DNA of 54,038 bases from positions 1 through 54,038 of the IMG/VR virus record IMGVR_UViG_3300020196_003557. One strand, given 5' to 3'. The number at the start of each line of letters is the position of its first letter. Within the stretch, counting starts at the first letter, position 1. The translations under genes and the position numbers were made by a program. Source of the DNA: a virus. The notes beneath the pieces were generated by a model. That model was given only the letters and a program-made list of their open reading frames with translations. It was not told where the DNA came from and did no database searches. Positions 23,640 through 29,639 of this stretch are shown here, one piece after another.

Positions 23640-24771
23640 CTCTCCTCCATTGCTCTCCCTTGCCTGTAATGATGTCGATCATTCTGTCCACCGTGCCGTC
23701 GGTCCAATCCGATATCTTGCCCATGTTTGGCGATGGTGCCTGCAACAACACTTTCAATTTTTGCATGGCGTCTCTGCTGCTCCATGGCACGTACATCCTG
23801 CTGTCGTCATTGGCGAATGTTTCTGGGAATGACCTATATGCCGGAAAAAGAACATTGCAGCCCAGTGTGTCAGCTTCGGACACTGTGTTTGACACCCAGT
23901 CCTGCAGTGCGCAGTTGAACAGCACTCTGGTGTCATTCAACAGTTCATAGTAGTCATTTTTTTTCAAGTGTTCGTAAATTTTAATTTTGCCAGACTTCTC
24001 CAAGTGCCTTGCGCGATGAACATAGTTTATGTTGTTGGATCGCAATGGTCCGCCACAGTAAACGGCGAACTCCGTGGCAGGCAATGACTCGTCGGCAAGC
24101 CATTGCTCGATTAGATCCATGAAAAACCCTGGCTGCTTTTCCTGATCCCATCTGGCGGCGTAGCCAACTCTCATTGTTCTTTGATCAAATGGTCTGATGG
24201 TCTTGATTCTCTCCAGCACTTCCTGTTTGCCATAACTCAGACCGGAAATGTTGTAGATGGGAGCGCGCCAGTTGGCTATTCTCATATGTGCCACCATCTC
24301 CTCGTTCGTGGCAAGTATATGCACGTTGGGTATCTCGTTGCACATCTGTTCATACAGGCTCATCCATCGGCTCATGCGCCAGACATGCACGAAGTCATCT
24401 GGATCTATGGACTGTGCCAGGCACCTTAGATATATCCTCGGCCTGTACTTCTCTGGCGACTGTTGTATGATGTAGGGCAGCGATTCCATGCCCGGTTGGA
24501 ACATGTCCTCAAAAAATATCACGTCATCAGAAGTAACTTCTCCAGATTTCATCATGCGAACCAAATTCATCATCTGGCTCATGCCGAAATAGCTCCTGCC
24601 GTGTGCGTCCAGCACCTGTCCAGTCACTATGGCTTTGGAATTGTCTATGGTGGTGCCGGGCACGACCACGTAGTCTATGCCGCGTTTCTTGTAGATTCTC
24701 TCGGTCCAATCGGTTAACTGTAGCGTGTAGCGACCTTCATAGGGCTCCAGGCCCATGTAAAATATTTTCAT
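23596..24771 (-). CDS. GT-B fold glycosyltransferase
   Basis: 391 aa starting at ATG 24771 (TGATG overlap with the upstream stop). The N-terminal domain opens MKIFYMGLEPYEGRY. The C-terminal domain has MRVGYAARWDQEKQPGFF and DWVSNTVSEADTLGCNVLFP, the donor-binding GT4-like region with the conserved Glu. Acceptor unknown. Neighbours GalE, FolE and the deazaguanine genes allow two readings: a glycan-making enzyme, or a sugar added to a modified base, as T4 glucosylates hydroxymethylcytosine. The second is speculation. Confidence 0.78.
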   Translation of the reverse strand: MKIFYMGLEPYEGRYTLQLTDWTERIYKKRGIDYVVVPGTTIDNSKAIVTGQVLDAHGRSYFGMSQMMNLVRMMKSGEVTSDDVIFFEDMFQPGMESLPYIIQQSPEKYRPRIYLRCLAQSIDPDDFVHVWRMSRWMSLYEQMCNEIPNVHILATNEEMVAHMRIANWRAPIYNISGLSYGKQEVLERIKTIRPFDQRTMRVGYAARWDQEKQPGFFMDLIEQWLADESLPATEFAVYCGGPLRSNNINYVHRARHLEKSGKIKIYEHLKKNDYYELLNDTRVLFNCALQDWVSNTVSEADTLGCNVLFPAYRSFPETFANDDSRMYVPWSSRDAMQKLKVLLQAPSPNMGKISDWTDGTVDRMIDIITGKGEQWRRDGSDYRTYAPEAKY

Positions 24772-25076
24772 CACGTGCTTACAATCACCTCCTTCTGGCT
24801 CTTCTTACCTACCAGCACGTGGGTGTGATACCCATGCATGGGATTGGTTTTCAAATATCTCATTAGGTCCGCCAAAATATTGTCATTGCCTTCATGTATT
24901 AAAAATTGATACAACGGTTCTGCTCGTCCATACAATGTCTCGTTAGAATCTAAAACTATGAATCCTCCCCATTCCACGGCAAAATCACTGAGATAATTTT
25001 CTCCGTAATGACGGAAGGTTTGATTGTTATTGATGTTAACGCCAGCATGTGGTTCAAATACTAATCTTATTCTCAT
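24771..25076 (-). CDS. Hypothetical protein, 101 aa
   Basis: Begins MRIRLVFEPHAGVNINNN, then DFAVEWGGFIVLDSNET, and ends in a Lys-rich tail VGKKSQKEVIVST. A compact alpha/beta fold is likely. It starts in an ATGA overlap with the 117-aa gene and ends in a TGATG overlap with the glycosyltransferase, so translation of this block is coupled. No family recognised. Confidence 0.58.
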   Translation of the reverse strand: MRIRLVFEPHAGVNINNNQTFRHYGENYLSDFAVEWGGFIVLDSNETLYGRAEPLYQFLIHEGNDNILADLMRYLKTNPMHGYHTHVLVGKKSQKEVIVST

Positions 25077-25423
25077 CGAGCAATCCTTGTTAATTTGACA
25101 CCACCATCACTAGTGTGTTTGATATGGTAATCACACTTCGCTCGCAGATGCAGCCATGTCCTGATCTTTTCATCCCGAACATATAGGGTCACCGTGTCTT
25201 CCATGTCATCATTGTAGCCGTGATACGCCCAGATGAAATCCTTGCCATAGGTATAACCAGCGCTGCCCATCATGGTGCAAACATTGGCCACGGCATCCAC
25301 GAAGGTGTAGTCGGCATTTAGAGCCCCGCCACCTATGGGGAGATATCCTTTCCTCCGGGTCAGCGTTCTGACCGGAATGTTTACTTCTATGTTAACCTCT
25401 TGGGTATTCTGCTTTCGAGCCAT
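25073..25423 (-). CDS. Hypothetical protein, about 117 aa
   Basis: The start at 25423 has GGAG just upstream; an ATG at 25432 would add three residues. The N-terminus has paired basic residues (RTLTRRKGYLP). A mixed alpha/beta core, DAVANVCTMMGSAGYTYG and FIWAYHGYNDDMEDTVTLYV, follows. Part of the coupled 26329-24771 block next to the T-fold candidate and the DpdA-like gene. Function not recognised. Confidence 0.6.
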   Translation of the reverse strand: MARKQNTQEVNIEVNIPVRTLTRRKGYLPIGGGALNADYTFVDAVANVCTMMGSAGYTYGKDFIWAYHGYNDDMEDTVTLYVRDEKIRTWLHLRAKCDYHIKHTSDGGVKLTRIAR

Positions 25424-25814
25424 TCTCTCCATCCTCTGATACTTCTATTGTTATTTTTCTGCCTGGATAACGTTGTATGATCGCGAGATACAGATCATCC
25501 GATATCATTTCACAACTTTTGTAATCAAGTGCCAGCGTCTTCTCTGTGTATAATTTTTCCAACCATCTCTTGAACTGTATGAATTCAATGTCTCGGTCAT
25601 CGTGGAACACCTCTATCGCTACATGAAAATGGAACATGTGCCTGTGGGGATAGCCCAAGAAGCTCACGTCATATTCATCACCTGTGGCCAATTTTGAATC
25701 TGTCAGTGCCGCGGGATATTTGTGTATGCCTTCCTTGCGGAAAGTGACCCAGATCATCTTTGAGCTTTGACCTAATTTTTCTTTCAGTGCCTGCTCTCTC
25801 TGTGCTTCTATCAT
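25392..25814 (-). CDS. T-fold-like protein, possible QueD stand-in
   Basis: 140 aa. The second half follows the plan of tunnelling-fold enzymes (QueD/PTPS): a His cluster in a strand (GYPHRHMFHFHVAIEV), an acidic-then-basic helix (DIEFIQFKRWLEKLY), a DD-containing helix (MISDDLYLAII) and a final strand KITIEVSEDGENG. The HxH and late Glu fit a metal-binding pterin enzyme, but spacing differs from canonical QueD and the N-terminal zinc His is not certain. If right, it would make 6-carboxytetrahydropterin between FolE and QueE. It lies two genes upstream of the glycosyltransferase and downstream of the DpdA-like gene. Moderate-to-low certainty. Confidence 0.5.
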   Translation of the reverse strand: MIEAQREQALKEKLGQSSKMIWVTFRKEGIHKYPAALTDSKLATGDEYDVSFLGYPHRHMFHFHVAIEVFHDDRDIEFIQFKRWLEKLYTEKTLALDYKSCEMISDDLYLAIIQRYPGRKITIEVSEDGENGSKAEYPRG

Positions 25815-26329
25815 TTTATGATTTCATCCTTGCCATATTGGTCCCAATCTGTGAATCCCGACTTTTCTTTAAATTCTTTCATGCTCATGGTCCACACTCC
25901 TGGATTGCTGTGTCTGAAAGTGACATCGTCTATCTTGAAGTGCAGTTGTTGGTCATCGTCGCTGTGCTGGAATATGATGGAGCAAAATGGTATGAACCTA
26001 GGTTCGTTCCATATCAGTGCGAATCTTTTCTTGACTTCTTCGTGATCAGCGTAGGGATAATCGATGGTGACATAATAACCATTGTCCAACAACTTTTTCA
26101 TCTGGAAAACCTGCGTGCCTAGGTTGTACTGGAACGTCCTGTTGGCTCCATAATACACTGCCTCGCAGCCATTCATGGTGGCCAGTTCCAACACATCATC
26201 AGTGCTTAGACTATTTGTGGCCAAAAATAAAGTTCTTTTACCATATGCAATGGTGTGCTCAATTTCAACGCCAGTGAACACATTGACCTCGCTGTTGCTA
26301 TAATGTCCTGTTGCATAATCTCTGTTCAT
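25811..26329 (-). CDS. Hypothetical protein, 172 aa, first gene of its unit
   Basis: Starts at ATG 26329; an in-frame ATG at 26347 falls inside the promoter spacer. Segments EVNVFTGVEIEHTIAYGKRT, FLATNSLSTDDVLELATMNG and NGYYVTIDYPYADHEEVKKRF give an alpha/beta, perhaps TIM-like, impression. No active site is recognised. The stop overlaps the next ATG (ATGA), so it travels with the T-fold candidate and may act in the same pathway. Confidence 0.6.
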   Translation of the reverse strand: MNRDYATGHYSNSEVNVFTGVEIEHTIAYGKRTLFLATNSLSTDDVLELATMNGCEAVYYGANRTFQYNLGTQVFQMKKLLDNGYYVTIDYPYADHEEVKKRFALIWNEPRFIPFCSIIFQHSDDDQQLHFKIDDVTFRHSNPGVWTMSMKEFKEKSGFTDWDQYGKDEIIK

Positions 26330-26337
26330 GTTGCCTA

Positions 26338-26365
26338 ATTGTAGCATGATAATTTAATTTGTCAA
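26338..26365 (-). promoter_or_regulatory. Sigma70-like promoter overlapping an alternative start
   Basis: Minus strand: perfect -35 TTGACA (26365-26360), 16-bp spacer, -10 TACAAT (26343-26338). The ATG at 26329 is 8 nt after the -10, so the mRNA would be nearly leaderless. This placement decides for 26329 over the ATG at 26347. Confidence 0.6.
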
Positions 26366-26367
26366 AG

Positions 26368-26568
26368 CTATTCGCTGTTTACCAGTTGTTTTTCCAGTTC
26401 CGTGATCTGATCTTTGAGCGATAATTTCTCCTTTTTCAATCGCATCAATATGCTTTTGCTTTCAATGCTCCTGTCATGACGTCGAAGCTCGGTAACCTCT
26501 TCCACCTTCCTGTTGAGGTAATCATGATGCATCTTAAGTTTTCTCAGTTGCTTGTTCTTGTTGGCCAT
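26368..26568 (-). CDS. YdcH/DUF465-like small coiled-coil protein, 66 aa
   Basis: ATG 26568 is preceded by AAGGAGG, which fixes the start. The sequence LKMHHDYLNRKVEEVTELRR and LMRLKKEKLSLKDQITELEKQ follows the YdcH/DUF465 pattern: a His-started helix, then a Lys-rich helix ending in KLSLKDQI. Bacterial members are small, stable helical proteins of uncertain role. It lies 2 nt after the DpdA-like stop. Confidence 0.65.
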   Translation of the reverse strand: MANKNKQLRKLKMHHDYLNRKVEEVTELRRHDRSIESKSILMRLKKEKLSLKDQITELEKQLVNSE

Positions 26569-26569
26569 T

Positions 26570-28015
26570 TTATCCTCCTTCGAATAGTGAACTGAAGTTG
26601 TTCTTGCCCTTGCCGCCACCAGTGGCTCTCTGCCATCTGGTGCCCCTTATGTCTGCCAGGAATGATGTGGCGGAACTGATCAACTCCATTGGTTTTTCCG
26701 ACTCAAACACCTCCTTCACGAACGTGTTGAAATACAGTATGTTTCTCGGAACGAAATCGCTCATCTGATCTGTGTTGTCCGATTCCTTGATCTTTCTCCA
26801 GTGTTTGGCTTCCGGTTGGTGCTTGATCATTTCTATGTCATTCATGTCATTGGCAATCTGTACAGCTCTGATGTGATTGTATACGTTGTGTGCCATCATT
26901 AATATATAACTGAAACTATCCCAAGAAGTTTTGCCTTCTTTGTTGTTTTTATTTAGGTCACCTTCTCCATACCAGCAAACATCTCCCATGTGTAATCGAT
27001 TACCGATAGCACTCTTGAATGGGAATGGTATGGTGCTGCCTTTCAATCTTTTGTCATCTGGTGCTTTCTCCATGATATAACTCCATCTCTTGGGAGTGAA
27101 TAGATTGTGTGTGTACACTAAGCCATTGGCTGTGCTTAGGAAAGCGGATGCTGAATCAAAACTAATCGTGACATCTGGATTTACATGTTTTCTTAACTGT
27201 CTCTGTATCTGTGTTAAGAAACAAGCCCAATCCAGTTGTGATGTGCCCAGCACGTGTATCCAATTTTTCTTGTCCAATTTCTTCTCATCTCTCATTATGA
27301 CCAATCTTTTTAACAAGACTTCCATGTCGCACATGTTGATGCCACCCATTGCCCATCCTTCAAACTCAAAATCTTTGATGGCATCATACCATGTTTGTGC
27401 CGTTTCCCAATCATCTCCTTGTAATACGTTCAAAAATTTAGTTTGTCCCAATCTGTTCTTTTGGAAGAATTTGTTGTTATAGATTGTGCCATTTAGAGTG
27501 TCTTGAAAACTCTTCAATCCTGTTTTTGGAGAGTTTAATTCATCCGCTGCCCAGGTTGGCACGTCCAGCGTCATAGACCAGTCAGCGGTTAATTCTAACC
27601 AATTTAGAATATTGCTTCTAACTTTATTGGCTTTGTTACCTTCGAAATCCTGCCAATCAAAATTAATAACTCCTCGGCCTATCTGATACCCACCCGAATC
27701 ACCCACTATGGTAGAAAATTTTCTGTCTCTCTGTATACACATACTGTCAGCCACAGGTGCTTTTTCCACGTCTAGACAAGCATGTCCTGCTGAATATAAA
27801 CCCACATCATAGGTAAAATAACCTTTCTCTGGATTAAGAAAGTTTAATCCCTCCACATCATTCTCAAAACCTTTAGGTATTCTTTCTTTAGATATGTGAT
27901 CGCCTTTCGCTCTCTGCTTGCTGATGAAGGTGTTGTAGAAATTGGATATGGCCGGCAAGAATCGGGCAAAGTCCCTGTTCAAAGGCCCTAGATGTTCCTG
28001 CCTGTTATCTGGCAT
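26570..28015 (-). CDS. dpdA: DpdA-like tRNA-guanine-transglycosylase homologue (DNA deazaguanine insertion)
   Basis: 481 aa from ATG 28015, which overlaps the clamp stop (ATGA); an upstream in-frame extension runs inside the clamp gene and was rejected. The TGT core is visible. DSGGYQ (about D106) is the base-recognition Asp, LDVPTW follows near D151, FLNVLQGDDWETAQ and GWAMGGI match the Gln/Gly pocket, and ISFDSASAF fits the nucleophilic Asp. The zinc C-x-C-x2-C of tRNA enzymes is absent, as in the DpdA group that swaps guanine in DNA for preQ0-type bases. Placed with FolE, QueE and a transporter it supports modified phage DNA. Confidence 0.78.
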   Translation of the reverse strand: MPDNRQEHLGPLNRDFARFLPAISNFYNTFISKQRAKGDHISKERIPKGFENDVEGLNFLNPEKGYFTYDVGLYSAGHACLDVEKAPVADSMCIQRDRKFSTIVGDSGGYQIGRGVINFDWQDFEGNKANKVRSNILNWLELTADWSMTLDVPTWAADELNSPKTGLKSFQDTLNGTIYNNKFFQKNRLGQTKFLNVLQGDDWETAQTWYDAIKDFEFEGWAMGGINMCDMEVLLKRLVIMRDEKKLDKKNWIHVLGTSQLDWACFLTQIQRQLRKHVNPDVTISFDSASAFLSTANGLVYTHNLFTPKRWSYIMEKAPDDKRLKGSTIPFPFKSAIGNRLHMGDVCWYGEGDLNKNNKEGKTSWDSFSYILMMAHNVYNHIRAVQIANDMNDIEMIKHQPEAKHWRKIKESDNTDQMSDFVPRNILYFNTFVKEVFESEKPMELISSATSFLADIRGTRWQRATGGGKGKNNFSSLFEGG

Positions 28016-28752
28016 CACTGCGCCTGTGCTGGTATGATGTAACGATATACGCCAACTCCCGAATCCACTGTGACCTGCATTGCGCCCTCGTTGGAGAAAT
28101 GCAAGGTTACCTTGGCGGAGTCGCTCAGTTTCAATATCTGGAGAACCTGCGCCACTGGCCAGCTCCAACCTTTATTGAGAGTGCCCTTGACACCTGTGGC
28201 GAAAGTGAATTCACCGCCATGAGATGCCTGATCACCAAACGTGAATATGAGGTTGCCGTTGTCGGTCCTCACCACGAAGGTGTTGTGTTCTGTGTTGGCG
28301 ACAGATTGGAAGTTGAATCTCTGCACGCCCGCCACTGTGGGCTCGATCTCCACGTCCCACTTGACGCCTTTGAATTTGATAGTTTTCAGTTTCTCGTTGA
28401 TGATCTCGGCGTTCATGAAACGATAATCGTTCTTGAAATCACCCTTCTCGTTCTCAAAGTGTATGCCCACAGGCACTTCGGCATTGTTTCTTGTGCCTTT
28501 GATCACCGTGATGTGTGCCTTGTCCTTGTATTCGGGACATTTCAGATGTATGTCCAACTTGTTCAATTGTGGCATCCCAAACGTGCCCGCCAATCCTGCC
28601 TGTGGCTGTTTGAATGTGCCTTGCAGTATCACTGACCGATCTTCGGCCATGGAATCTATCGCCGTTTCATCTGCTGTGCCTGTGATCTTGACCAGGTCTA
28701 GGAATCCTAAGCCGTACGTGTGCTTGACTATGTCTCTTAATATGTCTATCAT
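28015..28752 (-). CDS. 45: Sliding clamp, gp45-like
   Basis: 245 aa, the right size for a T4 gp45 homologue (228 aa). The clamp-type C-terminus VTVDSGVGVYRYIIPAQAQ and the beta-strand-rich body, with NAEIINEKLKTIKFKGVKW in the middle, agree with the marine T4-like clamps. The trimeric clamp tethers gp43 to DNA and, in T4, activates late transcription. A promoter (28783-28811) lies upstream and an AGGC ribosome site precedes the ATG. Confidence 0.85.
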   Translation of the reverse strand: MIDILRDIVKHTYGLGFLDLVKITGTADETAIDSMAEDRSVILQGTFKQPQAGLAGTFGMPQLNKLDIHLKCPEYKDKAHITVIKGTRNNAEVPVGIHFENEKGDFKNDYRFMNAEIINEKLKTIKFKGVKWDVEIEPTVAGVQRFNFQSVANTEHNTFVVRTDNGNLIFTFGDQASHGGEFTFATGVKGTLNKGWSWPVAQVLQILKLSDSAKVTLHFSNEGAMQVTVDSGVGVYRYIIPAQAQ

Positions 28753-28782
28753 TTTTTGCCTGTTCTTAAAAGTTTATTTTGT

Positions 28783-28811
28783 ATTGTACAAGGTATTTAG
28801 AAAAAAATCAA
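28783..28811 (-). promoter_or_regulatory. Sigma70-like promoter for the clamp-dpdA unit
   Basis: Minus strand: -35 TTGATT (28811-28806), 17-bp spacer that contains a CTAAATAC, -10 TACAAT (28788-28783). The ATG at 28752 follows after about a 25-nt leader. The internal CTAAATAC could also serve late transcription, but it is about 40 nt from the start, unlike the late genes. Confidence 0.55.
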
Positions 28812-28819
28812 GTGTTGAA

Positions 28820-29638
28820 TTATTTTTCCACAGGCACTTCTATGACTTGATATAACACAGGATTATCTTTACCAGGTTTCTTAAATATGGCATAGTTATT
28901 CCCTGGAGAGAATTGATCCATCTCTAACACGTCATATCCAGTTTCTTGGATGATTTTTGTCATGGCAGATTTAGTATTGTAATTCCAATAGCCCCTTTTG
29001 GCCTCGTGAAGATCACGATCATATTCGCAATTGGCATAATGTATAAACACATAGCCACCTGGTAAGATAACTCTGGATATATCTTTGAGATATTCTCTTA
29101 TGTGTTCCTGCGTGAAAAATGTAAATGTGTCCCAACTGAAAACAAAATTCACTGCATTGTCCGGTATCTCATGGCATGCGGTTCTATCTGTGGTGTAAAA
29201 CTTGATGTATTTGTGCTGCTGTGGATTGAACAATTTTTTAATTTTGCTGTGGCATTGCGGCAATATGTCCACATAGAAGTTTAATCTCCATGCCAAAAAT
29301 AATCTACTAAATTTTCCGTATCCTGGCCCAATTTCTAAACTGTTGTATAGGGCAGAACTGGCCCCCATTTTAGAAAACTGTCCAATCTTGCTTTCAATTT
29401 TATCAAACAACAGTTTATCATTGAATCCCTCTCGTCTCTCGTGGCGCCACTCCATGTCCTTGGCATACCAGTCCTTGGTCTTGTCCAGTCTATCTATCTG
29501 ATCTTGATTATTGATATCAACTGTGGTGGCCAACTCTTTCAATATTTTGAGATTATCATCGATTAATTTTTGAAAATCGTGTGATTTAATTTTTTCCAAT
29601 TTCTCTATCAGCAACTTGATTTCTTCTATGCTTAACAT
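28820..29638 (-). CDS. Class I SAM-dependent methyltransferase
   Basis: 272 aa. A helical N-terminal region of about 90 residues is followed by the motif I loop SLEIGPGYGKFSRLF, an acidic post-I strand YVDILPQ, motif IV-like VNFVFSWDTFTF and the motif VI RVILPGGYVFIHYAN. The substrate cannot be read; the long helical N-terminus suggests a protein or surface-glycan target rather than DNA (no NPPY motif). Composition is AT-richer than its neighbours, suggesting later acquisition. It starts 1 nt after the polymerase stop. Confidence 0.78.
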   Translation of the reverse strand: MLSIEEIKLLIEKLEKIKSHDFQKLIDDNLKILKELATTVDINNQDQIDRLDKTKDWYAKDMEWRHERREGFNDKLLFDKIESKIGQFSKMGASSALYNSLEIGPGYGKFSRLFLAWRLNFYVDILPQCHSKIKKLFNPQQHKYIKFYTTDRTACHEIPDNAVNFVFSWDTFTFFTQEHIREYLKDISRVILPGGYVFIHYANCEYDRDLHEAKRGYWNYNTKSAMTKIIQETGYDVLEMDQFSPGNNYAIFKKPGKDNPVLYQVIEVPVEK

Positions 29639-29639
29639 G

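Noticed and set aside
17611-28752. QueC (preQ0 synthase)
   Set aside because: No protein with the SGGxDSTT motif was found in the window.
28783-28811. CTAAATAC as a late promoter for the clamp
   Set aside because: About 40 nt from the start, unlike the 5-7 nt of the late genes; kept only as a remark.
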